A DNA stretch of 64,000 nucleotides from Pseudomonas sp. Choline-02u-1 (GCF_002836515.1 NZ_PJBC01000065.1:1-64000); one strand, 5' to 3'. Counted from the first letter of the stretch, positions 25,101 through 33,583 are shown. Notes: generated by a model from the letters alone, not told the origin. A program made the numbers and translations.

Positions 25101-25182
25101 GACGTACTCCGTAAATCTTTGGATGGGCGGCATCACACATAGCGATACCGCATTACATCAACACACAAGAAACACATCGCAC

Positions 25183-25272
25183 CTGTAGGAGCTGTCGAGT
25201 GCAACGAGGCTGCGATCTCTTGATCTTGAAAGGCAAAGTCAAAAGATCGCAGCCTGCGGCAGCTCCTACCGG
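25183..25272. repeat. REP-like inverted repeat, family B, between agtB and agtC
   Basis: CTGTAGGAGCTGTCGAGTGC and GGCTGCGATCTCTTGATC are mirrored, with mismatches, by AAAAGATCGCAGCCTGCGGC and AGCTCCTACCGGG. It lies inside the presumed operon, right after agtB. This position commonly stabilises the upstream binding-protein message. Confidence 0.85.
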
Positions 25273-25280
25273 GCGAAGGA

Positions 25281-26324
25281 TTACTTCGCGGCCCAGGAAT
25301 TGAAGCGTTGTTCCAGTTGCTCACCGTTGTCAGCCCAGAAGCTGACGTCGATCTGCACCTGGTTGGCGATGTTTTCCGGGGTGGTCGGCATGTCCTTCAG
25401 GACGTCCTTGGCCAACAGCGGTACGGCTTGGGTGTTGGCCGGGCCGTAGGCGATGTTTTCCGAGTAGGTCTTCTGCTGCTGCGGCTGCACCGAGAAGGCA
25501 ATGAACTTCTTCGCCGCTTCGGCACGCTTGGCGTCCAGACCTTTCGGGATGGCCCAGGCGTCGAAGTCGTAGATGCCGCCGTTCCACACGACTTTCAGGT
25601 TGGATTCTTTCTGCACCGCAGCGATGCGACCGTTGTAGGCCGAGCTCATCACCACGTCACCGGAAGCGAGGTATTGCGGCGGCTGCGCGCCGGCTTCCCA
25701 CCACTGAATGCTTGGCTTGAGCTCATCGAGTTTCTTGAAGGCGCGGTCCTGGCCACCCTTGCTCGCCAGCTCTTTGTAGACGTCTTTCGGCGCCACACCA
25801 TCGGCCATCAAGGCGAATTCGAGGGTGTATTTGGCGCCTTTGCGCAGGCCACGTTTGCCGGGGAATTTCTTCGTGTCCCAGAAATCAGCCCAGCTTGTGG
25901 GTGCGGTTTTCAGTTTGTCGGCGTTGTACGCCAGGACGGTCGACCAGACGAAGAAGCCTACGCCGCACGGCTGAATCGCGCCTTTGACGTAGTCTTCGGT
26001 CTTGCCGAACAGCGCCGGGTCGAGTTGTTCGAACATGTCTTCGTCGCAACCACGGGACAGCTCTGGCGATTCCACTTCGACCAGATCCCAGGACACGCTC
26101 TTGGTGTCGACCATGGCTTTGACCTTGGCCATTTCGCCGTTGTACTCACCGGCAACGATCTTGCCGTTGCCCGCCGCTTCCCACGGTGCATAGAAGGCTT
26201 TGACTTGCGCTGCCTTGTTCGCCCCGCCAAACGACACCACGGTCAAATCCGGGCCGGCAGCCATCGCGCCGCTCGCACCCATCAGGCCCAGGGTCAGGGC
26301 GGTGAACTTCAGGGATCTCAACAT
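25281..26324 (-). CDS. agtB: Periplasmic substrate-binding protein, AgtB-like
   Basis: Extracellular solute-binding protein of the PotD/PotF type, 347 aa. It has a signal peptide with cleavage likely after AMA (about residue 22), followed by DLTVVSFGGANKAAQVKAFY. The proteins of this family bind amines such as spermidine, putrescine or GABA. Context suggests 4-aminobutyrate/5-aminovalerate. Followed by a REP-like repeat before agtC. Confidence 0.85.
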   Translation of the reverse strand: MLRSLKFTALTLGLMGASGAMAAGPDLTVVSFGGANKAAQVKAFYAPWEAAGNGKIVAGEYNGEMAKVKAMVDTKSVSWDLVEVESPELSRGCDEDMFEQLDPALFGKTEDYVKGAIQPCGVGFFVWSTVLAYNADKLKTAPTSWADFWDTKKFPGKRGLRKGAKYTLEFALMADGVAPKDVYKELASKGGQDRAFKKLDELKPSIQWWEAGAQPPQYLASGDVVMSSAYNGRIAAVQKESNLKVVWNGGIYDFDAWAIPKGLDAKRAEAAKKFIAFSVQPQQQKTYSENIAYGPANTQAVPLLAKDVLKDMPTTPENIANQVQIDVSFWADNGEQLEQRFNSWAAK

Positions 26325-26372
26325 TTATTGTTCTCTCCACGTGCAGGGTTGGTGTTGGTATTGCCGGGGCGC

Positions 26373-27497
26373 TTAGTGCGCCTCTAAAAGCGGATCGAGC
26401 GCACGAACGTGCTCAACCTGCCAGCCAAGCGGTACCACGTCGCCGACGCTAAGCGCTGGATCAAGCTCGGCAATCGGTTGTTTCACGAAGAAGTCGGTCT
26501 TGCCGCAGACTTCCAGGCGCACCCGGACGTGGTCGCCCAGATAGATGAATTCCGCCACCCTCCCTGAGAAGCGGTTGACGCATTGATCGCTCGAACCGTT
26601 GAGGCTGACCCGCTCCGGACGGATCGACAGGGTCACTGGCTCGCCGGTCTGGCCGACATTGACCGCCAGCGCCTCGACCTTCTCGCCACGGCCCAGCTCG
26701 ACCACGCAACGCTCGCCGCTCTGGCTGAGCAGACGACCGTTGAGGCGGTTGTTCTCGCCGATGAAGTTAGCGACGAAGGTGTTTTTCGGCTCTTCATAAA
26801 GCGTACGTGGCGGAGCAATCTGCTGGATTTCACCTTGGTGAAACACGGCGACACGGTCAGACATGGTCAGCGCTTCGCCCTGATCATGGGTCACGTAGAC
26901 CACGGTCACGCCGAGGCGCTGGTGCAGGTGTTTGATTTCCATCTGCATGTGTTCGCGCAGTTGCTTGTCGAGTGCGCCCAACGGTTCGTCCATCAGCACC
27001 AGTTGCGGTTCGAACACCAAGGCGCGAGCCAATGCCACACGCTGTTGCTGACCACCGGACAACTGCGCCGGATAGCGTGAAGCGAACGCATCGAGCTGGA
27101 CCATGCTGAGGACTTTCTTCACCCGCTCGCTGACGTCGCTCTTGTTCAAGCCACGCACGGTCAACGGGAAGGCGAGGTTTTCCGCGACGGTCATGTGCGG
27201 GAACAGCGCGTAGTTTTGAAACACCATGCCGATGTCGCGCTTGTGCGGCGGCACGTTGTTGATCGAGCGCCCGGCCAAGAGGATTTCGCCAGCAGTCGGC
27301 GTTTCAAAACCGGCGAGCATCATCAGGCTGGTGGTCTTGCCGGAACCGGACGGCCCGAGCAGGGTGAGGAATTCGCCTTTGCGAATGTCCAGGTTGAGGT
27401 CTTTGACGATCAGGTTCTCGCCGTCGTAGCTCTTCTGCACACCACGAAAGCTGACCAGCACATCACTGGTCCCTGCGCTTGTATCGACCTGGCTCAT
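26373..27497 (-). CDS. agtA: ABC transporter ATP-binding protein, AgtA-like
   Basis: ATPase of the importer, 374 aa, PotA family. Walker A GPSGSGKTTSLMML, Q-loop VFQNYALFPHMT, signature LSGGQQQRVALARALV, Walker B LVLMDEPLGALD and a switch His in VTHDQGEAL are intact. A C-terminal TOBE-like regulatory domain follows. ATG 27497 has AAGG eight nt upstream; GTG 27503 is the alternative. First gene of agtABCD. A perfect 18-bp palindrome lies 44 nt upstream. Confidence 0.88.
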   Translation of the reverse strand: MSQVDTSAGTSDVLVSFRGVQKSYDGENLIVKDLNLDIRKGEFLTLLGPSGSGKTTSLMMLAGFETPTAGEILLAGRSINNVPPHKRDIGMVFQNYALFPHMTVAENLAFPLTVRGLNKSDVSERVKKVLSMVQLDAFASRYPAQLSGGQQQRVALARALVFEPQLVLMDEPLGALDKQLREHMQMEIKHLHQRLGVTVVYVTHDQGEALTMSDRVAVFHQGEIQQIAPPRTLYEEPKNTFVANFIGENNRLNGRLLSQSGERCVVELGRGEKVEALAVNVGQTGEPVTLSIRPERVSLNGSSDQCVNRFSGRVAEFIYLGDHVRVRLEVCGKTDFFVKQPIAELDPALSVGDVVPLGWQVEHVRALDPLLEAH

Positions 27498-27540
27498 ACC
27501 CACACCTTTGTTGTTGATGACTGCTTGTTCATCAAGCCTA

Positions 27541-27558
27541 GTGGCTGGCGCCAGCCAC
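27541..27558. promoter_or_regulatory. Perfect 18-bp palindrome upstream of agtA, candidate operator
   Basis: GTGGCTGGCGCCAGCCAC reads the same on both strands. It lies 44 nt before the agtA start codon, in a 323-nt gene-free interval that also has a family C fragment and a family B repeat. It could be a binding site for AgtR or another dimeric regulator. No convincing sigma-70 or sigma-54 promoter was found beside it. Confidence 0.5.
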
Positions 27559-27656
27559 GCAAATCGGGGCGCAGGAGAGAATCGCTTAAGTGCAATGGAA
27601 GGTTGGGGGTAGGGATTGCCCTACAAGGATGGCGTTAATGGATAAAGCAATGGTGA

Positions 27657-27675
27657 GCGGCAAGCTGCGAGCCGC
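27657..27675. repeat. Family C repeat fragment
   Basis: GCGGC and GCCGC flank AAGCTGCGA. The sequence resembles the AAGCTT/AAGCTGC repeats at 4542-4582 and 44606-44669, but is shorter and less symmetrical. Confidence 0.45.
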
Positions 27676-27724
27676 AAGTAAAGGCAAAAGCGTTTGTCGC
27701 TAACAGATATGCCAACGCGGTCTC

Positions 27725-27808
27725 ATGTAGGAGCTGCCGAAGGCTGCGATCTTTTGACCTTGCTGTTTATAAGATCAAAAGATCGCAGCCTTCGGCAGCT
27801 CCTACAGG
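27725..27808. repeat. REP-like inverted repeat, family B, downstream of agtR
   Basis: TGTAGGAGCTGCCGAAGGCT continues through GCGATCTTTTGA and is mirrored by TCAAAAGATCGCAGCC and TTCGGCAGCTCCTACA. Arms are near perfect over about 32 nt. It is immediately past the agtR stop. Confidence 0.9.
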
Positions 27809-27820
27809 TGCGGGACGGGT

Positions 27821-28450
27821 TCAGAGGAGTTTGTGCTCCATCGCATATTTCACCAGTTCGGCCAGCGAGGTGATGTTGAGTTTCTGCATCAGCCGCGCTT
27901 TATGGGTGCTGATGGTCTTGCTGCTCAGGGCCAGTTGTTGAGCGATGTCGTTGACGTTGGCGCCCTGGGCCAGGCGCTCGAACACCGAGAATTCGCGCTC
28001 CGACAACAGCGAATGCAGCGGCCGGGTATCGGTCAGGCCAACTTCGAAAACCATGCGGTCGGCCAGCTCCGGATCGATGTAACGACCACCCGCAGCAACT
28101 TTGCGGATCGCCGTGAGCAGCAGCGCCGGATCGCTGTCCTTGGTCGCATACCCGGCCGCGCCGACCTTCAATGCGCGCGCAGCCATTTGCGCTTCGTCGT
28201 GCATCGACAGCACCAGAATCGCTGGCGGATTGTTCAGCGCGCGGATACGCGGGATCGCTTCCAGGCCGTTGACGCCGGGCATGGAGATGTCCAGCAGCAC
28301 CACCTCGCACGGCACGCTGCGCAGGGTTTCGAGCAGTTGCTCACCATTGCTCGCCTCTCCCACCACTTGCAGATCCTTGGCCAGGCCGATCAATTGCTTG
28401 ATGCCCTCGCGGACGATGGTGTGGTCTTCGGCTACCAGTACACGGATCAC
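27821..28450 (-). CDS. agtR: LuxR/NarL-type response regulator, AgtR-like
   Basis: The 209-aa protein has a receiver domain with acidic pocket ED (residues 8-9), phospho-acceptor Asp54 in VVLLDISMPG, and a Lys near the end. A C-terminal LuxR helix-turn-helix follows (ERLAQGANVNDIAQQLALS and KTISTHKARLMQKL). Partner of the kinase encoded just upstream, from which it is separated by a REP-like repeat. By position it corresponds to P. aeruginosa AgtR, which controls agtABCD. Confidence 0.87.
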   Translation of the reverse strand: MIRVLVAEDHTIVREGIKQLIGLAKDLQVVGEASNGEQLLETLRSVPCEVVLLDISMPGVNGLEAIPRIRALNNPPAILVLSMHDEAQMAARALKVGAAGYATKDSDPALLLTAIRKVAAGGRYIDPELADRMVFEVGLTDTRPLHSLLSEREFSVFERLAQGANVNDIAQQLALSSKTISTHKARLMQKLNITSLAELVKYAMEHKLL

Positions 28451-28479
28451 TTGGATTTCCTCGATATTTGCATGAAGCG

Positions 28480-28554
28480 AAAAGATCGCAGCCTTCGACA
28501 GCTCCTACAGGGGTATGCGATCAGTGCAGGAGCTGCCGAAGGCTGCGATCTTTT
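28480..28554. repeat. REP-like inverted repeat, family B, opposite orientation, between agtS and agtR
   Basis: Here the arms are turned the other way: AAAAGATCGCAGCCTTCGAC and AGCTCCTACAGG on the left, GCAGGAGCTGCCGAAGGCTG and CGATCTTTT on the right. The right end reaches the agtS stop codon at 28553-28555, so the repeat supplies the final bases of that gene. Confidence 0.88.
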
Positions 28555-30946
28555 AGCGATCTACAGGCACCCACACCTTAAGACTGGTGCCCTCCCCCGG
28601 CTCGCTCACCAGCTCCAGCCGCCCGCCCATGATCAGCACCCGTTCACGCATGCCGACCAGGCCAAATGACGTCGGCCGACCCTCGGCGGCGACAAATCCT
28701 ACGCCATCATCGCTGACCGTAAGGCACAATTCGTCGCTCGCAAGCGCCAGCGTCAACTCCACCGTATGCGCCTGGGCATGACGCATCACGTTGGTCAGCG
28801 CCTCCTGCAAAATCCTGAACAGCCCCACCGCTTTGGCATCGCTGAGCGCCGGCAGGTTATCCGGCACCTGCACCAGACACGGTATCTGCGTGCGTGCCTC
28901 GAAGCGTCGCGCCTGCCACTCGATCGCCGAGGCAATGCCGGCATCAAGAATCGGCGGGCGCAACGCCGTCGCCACATCACGGACCAACTGAAACAACTGC
29001 GCGATCAGGCGTTTCATGCTGTTGAGCCGCTCCTGCAGACCCGGATCGAGTTGCGCATAAGCCAGTTCGCACATCGAAGTTTCCAGTTTCAGCACGGTGA
29101 GCATCTGCCCCAGCTCATCATGGACTTCGCGGGCGATGCGCGCCTTCTCTTCTTCGCGCACGCTTTCAAGGTGCGCCGACAGTTCGCGCAATTGCTCGCG
29201 CGAGGCGGCCAGTTCAAGCTCGATGCGCTTGCTTTCGCTGATGTCCCAGACAATGCCGTCCCACACGTAGGCGCCGTCCTCCAGTTGCCGGGTGATCGCC
29301 TTGATCTCGGCCCAGCGTTGCTGGCCCTGACGCGTGAGGATGCGTCCCTGCCACGACCAGTCGCTGTCACTGTCGAGGGCCTGATCCTGGGTGCGGTGAT
29401 AACTGGCCTTGTCATCCGGGTGGACCAGACCGCGCAGGCCCATGTCGCGATGGGCGATGGCGGCCGGGGCGTACCCGACCAGATTTTCACTGCCTTCGCT
29501 GATGTAGGCGAAATCGATCTGCCCGGTGACCGGCGCCCGCTCCAGCCGAAACACCAGGCCCGGAACGTTGGCGGCAATGCCTTGCAAACGTGCTTCGCTT
29601 TCCTGCAAAGCGGCGAGCGCGCGGCGGCGGTCGGTAACGTCGGTGAGGTAGACCACCAGATATTCACTGTCGCGAAAACGCAGAAAACTCAAAGACACGT
29701 CCGCCGGTAACACGCTGCCATCGGCGCGCAGGCAACTGGTTTCGAAACTCAGCGGCCCCTCTTCACTGGCCCGTGCACGCTTCCACAGATTGAGCCAGCG
29801 GTCCATGTGCAGGCCGGGCTCGAAATCGATCAGCGGCCGTTCAATCAGCCCGCCCGAGGGATAACCGAGCATGTTTTCCGCCGCGCGGTTGGCGTAGCGC
29901 ACATGGCTGTCCCAATTGACCCAGAGAATGCCGACGGTGCTTTGATCGATAGAAAACTGCGTCAGCCGCAGCGCTTCTTCACTGGCCGTGCGCATCGCGA
30001 TGTCTTCGCGGGCGCTGAGCAGGCGCTGTTCAAGGTTGTGCTGTTGGCGCCGCTGCCAGAACACGATCGCCGCGCAACTGAGCAGCATCACCGCGAACAA
30101 CAGGCTGAGGTTCTGCCAGAACCCCGGCGACTCGGTCAGCCGCGGATATTTTGGCTGCAGCCATTGGTTGTGCAGTTGTTCCAGGTCCTTGGCCGGTATT
30201 GCGCGCAAGCCACTCTGGACGATGCCGGCCAGTTCCGGCCAGTCGCGCCGCGAGGCCACGCGCAGCAATTGCGGCAGGCCGATATCGCCGACCACCACCA
30301 GTTCGGCGAACTCCGGCTCCACCGACAGCCGGCCCAACTGCGCTTCGTCGATCACCGCGTAGGAGGCCTGCTGACTCAGCAGCAACTGCAAGGCCTGACG
30401 CTCCAGCGGCACGCCTTGCAGATTCAGGTGTGGATAGTTGCTGCGCAGATAATCGGCGGTGCTGCTCGGCATGCGTACGGCGACGCGAGTCTGGCTGTCG
30501 AGCTTTTCCAGATCGACCGCACCGCTGCTTTTCTGGTCGCTGACCACCAGTTGCGGCACGCGCATGTACGGGTCGGAAAACAGCCAGAGGCGCAGCGCGC
30601 TCGGGGTCTGGCTCAGGCCCGGGGCGATGTCGATCTCGCCCTCGCGCAACGCATTTTCCAGTGCACCGAGATCCTGAAAGTTGCGCCAGCTCAGTTCAAC
30701 GCCCAGGGTTTTGGCGAGCAGTTTCATCAACTCGACGTTGGCCCCGGACAGTCGCTGCAGGCGCCGATCGTAGGTCGCGTAGGGCGCCTGCAGAACCAGG
30801 CCGACGCGCAACTCATTGTGCTGCCCCAGCCATTTCTGCTGGCTCGGCGTCAGCTGTGCGACATGTGCCGATGGCGCAGGCGCCGCCCAGCCCATCAAGG
30901 GAAACCACAAACAGCCGATAACCCACAGGCAGCAAAATCGCTTCAT
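28553..30946 (-). CDS. agtS: Membrane sensor histidine kinase with periplasmic binding domain, AgtS-like
   Basis: A 797-aa kinase. Order: signal segment, a periplasmic SBP_bac_3-type domain (about 35-265, opening TPSQQKWLGQHNELRVGLVL), a membrane helix at about 285-302, two PAS domains (about 345-580), a HisKA_3 dimerisation region with phospho-acceptor His609 in REVHDELGQ, and an HATPase with NVMRHAQAHTVEL and SDDGVGF. Start ATG 30946 (MKRFCC). The amine-binding-type sensor, neighbouring AgtR and transporter fit a GABA/5-aminovalerate sensor. The C-terminus ends against a REP-like repeat. Confidence 0.87.
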   Translation of the reverse strand: MKRFCCLWVIGCLWFPLMGWAAPAPSAHVAQLTPSQQKWLGQHNELRVGLVLQAPYATYDRRLQRLSGANVELMKLLAKTLGVELSWRNFQDLGALENALREGEIDIAPGLSQTPSALRLWLFSDPYMRVPQLVVSDQKSSGAVDLEKLDSQTRVAVRMPSSTADYLRSNYPHLNLQGVPLERQALQLLLSQQASYAVIDEAQLGRLSVEPEFAELVVVGDIGLPQLLRVASRRDWPELAGIVQSGLRAIPAKDLEQLHNQWLQPKYPRLTESPGFWQNLSLLFAVMLLSCAAIVFWQRRQQHNLEQRLLSAREDIAMRTASEEALRLTQFSIDQSTVGILWVNWDSHVRYANRAAENMLGYPSGGLIERPLIDFEPGLHMDRWLNLWKRARASEEGPLSFETSCLRADGSVLPADVSLSFLRFRDSEYLVVYLTDVTDRRRALAALQESEARLQGIAANVPGLVFRLERAPVTGQIDFAYISEGSENLVGYAPAAIAHRDMGLRGLVHPDDKASYHRTQDQALDSDSDWSWQGRILTRQGQQRWAEIKAITRQLEDGAYVWDGIVWDISESKRIELELAASREQLRELSAHLESVREEEKARIAREVHDELGQMLTVLKLETSMCELAYAQLDPGLQERLNSMKRLIAQLFQLVRDVATALRPPILDAGIASAIEWQARRFEARTQIPCLVQVPDNLPALSDAKAVGLFRILQEALTNVMRHAQAHTVELTLALASDELCLTVSDDGVGFVAAEGRPTSFGLVGMRERVLIMGGRLELVSEPGEGTSLKVWVPVDR

Positions 30947-31019
30947 TGAAGTCTCATACACTGACAAATTCTGACCAACCCATTAGGCTGCCGGGATACT
31001 TTCTGGCCTGGAATAACCG

Positions 31020-32006
31020 ATGCCCTCTGTCTACCGCCTGGCACTGCCAGCATTGTGCCTGTCGCTGATCCTGCCTTGTGCGTTTTCCGTCGAAACCGCC
31101 GACCCGGCGCCCGCCGCCACGGATAAACCCGCTGAAGAACAACCGGCGCAGCGCCAGCCACTGCTTGAGCGTAGTCAGGAAGAGGCCGCCGCACTGCAAC
31201 GTAAACTGCCGGCGCAAGAGCAGCAACAACTGCAGGCTGGCAGCGACACTTTCCTGGCCTTGTGGAAACCGGCCAACAGCGCCGACCCCAAAGGTGCGGT
31301 GATCATCGTTCCCGGTGCCGGCGAAACCGCCGACTGGCCGCAGGCAGTCGGCCCGTTGCGACGCAAATTGCCGGATGCCGAGTGGAGCAGCCTGAGTATC
31401 ACCCTGCCGGATCTGCAAGGCGACGCCATTGCTCCGCGCGTGATCGAACCGACCGCCGCGCCGAAAGCTGCGGAGACCGCAAGCAAGGACGCCACCACCG
31501 CGCAACCGATCGAGCAAGCCGCTGGCGGTGAAGCGGAAGTTGCCGAGCAGGTGGTCGCCGAGACCCGCGAAGAACAAGCCAGGGCCGATGCCGATCGCAT
31601 TTTCGGGCGGATCGACGCGGCGATTGCCTACGCCGAACAGCAGAGCGCGCGCAGCATTGTCGTGCTCGGTCACGGCACCGGCGCCTACTGGGCGGCGCGT
31701 TTTCTCAGTGAGCGGCAGACGCCGCAGGTGGAGAAACTGGTGATGGTTGATGCGCAGGCACCGGCCAAGGCCCTGCCGCCACTCGCCGAACTGACGCCGA
31801 CACTGAAGCTGCCCACGGTAGATATTTTCTACATGGACAAAGCGCTCGATCGCAATGCGGCGCTGGAGCGCATGCAGGCGAGCAAACGCCTGAAGACCTC
31901 GGCGTTCAGCCAAGTGGCGCTGAAGGTGTTGCCGGACAAAAAGGCCGAGCAGGAACAACTGTTTCGGCGGGTGCGGGGTTGGTTGAACCCTCAGGCTGTT
32001 GACTGA
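31020..32006 (+). CDS. DUF3530 family protein, alpha/beta-hydrolase-like
   Basis: A 328-aa secreted or periplasmic protein of unknown function. It has a signal peptide (about residues 1-25) and a charged, Glu/Gln/Ala-rich segment up to about residue 80. A hydrolase-like core includes GAVIIVPGAGETADWPQ and VVLGHGTGAYWAARFLSE, the latter resembling a nucleophile elbow with Gly-His-Gly-Thr-Gly instead of the usual Gly-x-Ser-x-Gly. The absence of the serine suggests it may not be an active esterase. Divergent from agtS; a REP pair follows. Confidence 0.8.
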   Translation: MPSVYRLALPALCLSLILPCAFSVETADPAPAATDKPAEEQPAQRQPLLERSQEEAAALQRKLPAQEQQQLQAGSDTFLALWKPANSADPKGAVIIVPGAGETADWPQAVGPLRRKLPDAEWSSLSITLPDLQGDAIAPRVIEPTAAPKAAETASKDATTAQPIEQAAGGEAEVAEQVVAETREEQARADADRIFGRIDAAIAYAEQQSARSIVVLGHGTGAYWAARFLSERQTPQVEKLVMVDAQAPAKALPPLAELTPTLKLPTVDIFYMDKALDRNAALERMQASKRLKTSAFSQVALKVLPDKKAEQEQLFRRVRGWLNPQAVD

Positions 32007-32027
32007 CTGTCACACCGAGTCGCCCTG

Positions 32028-32111
32028 ATTCGCGAGCAAGCCCGCTCCCACATTCACCCCTGTTCCTTCAGATAGAACACGGCTAAATGTGGGAGCGGGC
32101 TTGCTCGCGAA
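32028..32111. repeat. REP pair, family A, between the DUF3530 gene and djlA
   Basis: TTCGCGAGCAAGCCCGCTCC and its reverse complement, with CACAT/ATGTG adjoining, bracket about 35 nt. It is the most perfect family A pair in the window and sits between two convergent genes. Confidence 0.88.
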
Positions 32112-32142
32112 GGGGCCCTTGCAGGCGCCACATCTTCAAGGG

Positions 32143-32910
32143 TCAGCGAAAATCCCGCCGCTCGCGAATCAACGTATAGGCATGGTGCAATTCCCGCGTA
32201 CGTTCGGTCGCCTCACGCACCTGCGCCGGGGTCGCGCCGCTGCCGGCGATCTTGTCCGGGTGATGGCGACTGAGCAAACGTCGGTAAGCGCGCTTGATCT
32301 GCGCCGGCTCGCTGCTCGCCGACACCCCAAGCAATTTCATCGCCTCCTGATAACTCACCGCTGCACTGACAATCGGCCGCTTGCCCGGTTCATAATCGTT
32401 GGCCAATGCCTGCACCTGCTGCGGCGTCCAGCCCAGCCACTTGCCCCACTGCGCCAGCAACTCGCGTTCGCTGACCCCGGCGCGACCATCGGCCCAGACC
32501 ATGCGCCAACAGGCGCGCAACACACCTTCGGCTGCATGCGGTTGCGCACTCAAGCGGCGCAGATAGCCGCGCAGATTGTCGCTGCCGGACTTGCCGCGAT
32601 TGAATGCGGCAATGGCCCGCCGCGTCGCCGGCTCGCTCATTTCCAGTGAGCGCATTTCATTGCGTGCCTGCTGGATATGCCCGTCAGTGACACGCCCATC
32701 GCTCTTGGCCAGACGCCCGAGCAACACGAACAGCAGTTCGTCGTTGCGCAGCATCGGCCGGCCGCCGAGCTTTTCGCGTAAGTGTCCCCAGCTCTGCAGG
32801 TGCAGGCGCCGATCCAGCGCCTGTCCCAACAACGCCCCAAGCATGGCCCCCGGAATGCTGGCAATCGCATAGCCCACTCCGGCTCCAATCAGAGTCCCTG
32901 GCCACAGCAT
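32143..32910 (-). CDS. djlA: Membrane-anchored DnaJ-like co-chaperone DjlA
   Basis: Stimulates DnaK ATPase from the inner membrane. The 255-aa protein has an N-terminal Gly/Ala-rich membrane segment (about 5-30), a central TerB-like helical domain and a C-terminal J domain with the essential HPD in SRHHPDKIAGSG. It ends directly after the J domain. It is followed one base later by murU start-side sequence, on the same strand. Confidence 0.9.
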   Translation of the reverse strand: MLWPGTLIGAGVGYAIASIPGAMLGALLGQALDRRLHLQSWGHLREKLGGRPMLRNDELLFVLLGRLAKSDGRVTDGHIQQARNEMRSLEMSEPATRRAIAAFNRGKSGSDNLRGYLRRLSAQPHAAEGVLRACWRMVWADGRAGVSERELLAQWGKWLGWTPQQVQALANDYEPGKRPIVSAAVSYQEAMKLLGVSASSEPAQIKRAYRRLLSRHHPDKIAGSGATPAQVREATERTRELHHAYTLIRERRDFR

Positions 32911-32911
32911 T

Positions 32912-33583
32912 TCAGCGACTCGCTTCTATCAGGGCTTCAGCTTCGGCCAAGCGTTCATGGGTGCCGACATCCACCCAATGCCCTTTCAGACGCTCACCCG
33001 TCACTTCGCCGGCGGCCATCGCTTTGCGCAACAGCGGCGCGAGTTTGAAAGCGCCATCGCTGCAGCCATCGAACAATTGCGGATGGAGCACGGCGATACC
33101 ACTGTAAGTCAGCGTTTGCGCGCCAGGCTCACCGTCCTGCACCTTGCCGTCGATCAGGGTGAAATCACCTTTCGGGTGGTGCGCCGGATTATCCGCCAGC
33201 ACCAGATGCGCCAGGCCATTGCCCGGCTGGTGCAACACGCTGAAGTCGTAATCGGTCCAGATATCGCCATTGACCACCAGAAACGCATCGTCACCGAGCA
33301 GCGGCAGCGCGCGGAAAATCCCGCCACCGGTTTCCAGCGGCTCGCCCTCCGGCGAATACTGGATGCTCAGGCCGAAACGCGAACCGTCGCCCAGATAATC
33401 CTCGATCTGCTGACCGAGCCAGGCGTGGTTGATGACAATTTCGTTGAAACCTGCGGCCGCGAGGGCACGCAGGTGATACTCGATCAGCGGCACGCCACCG
33501 GCACGCACCAGCGGTTTCGGCGTCGTCAGGGTCAGCGGGCGCATGCGCTCGCCTTTACCCGCCGCCAGAATCATTGCCTTCAT
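32912..33583 (-). CDS. murU: N-acetylmuramate alpha-1-phosphate uridylyltransferase MurU
   Basis: Makes UDP-MurNAc from MurNAc-1-P in the Pseudomonas recycling bypass that avoids the fosfomycin-sensitive MurA route. The 223-aa nucleotidyltransferase has the G-x-G-x-R signature in LAAGKGERMRPLTLTTPKPL at the N-terminus and VNGDIWTDYDF for metal binding. Start ATG 33583; the same frame is open far upstream, but that region encodes amgK in another frame. Overlaps amgK by 4 nt. Confidence 0.93.
   Translation of the reverse strand: MKAMILAAGKGERMRPLTLTTPKPLVRAGGVPLIEYHLRALAAAGFNEIVINHAWLGQQIEDYLGDGSRFGLSIQYSPEGEPLETGGGIFRALPLLGDDAFLVVNGDIWTDYDFSVLHQPGNGLAHLVLADNPAHHPKGDFTLIDGKVQDGEPGAQTLTYSGIAVLHPQLFDGCSDGAFKLAPLLRKAMAAGEVTGERLKGHWVDVGTHERLAEAEALIEASR

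Noticed and set aside
22950..25142. Long open frame on the plus strand opposite agtD and agtC (over 700 codons)
   Set aside because: Rich in Gln, Arg and His with no family motif. It is the mirror of two clear permease genes in high-GC DNA.
22921..28554. Repeats in the agt region considered as a CRISPR array
   Set aside because: The repeats are inverted, widely spaced and separated by genes. There are no spacers of constant length and no cas genes.
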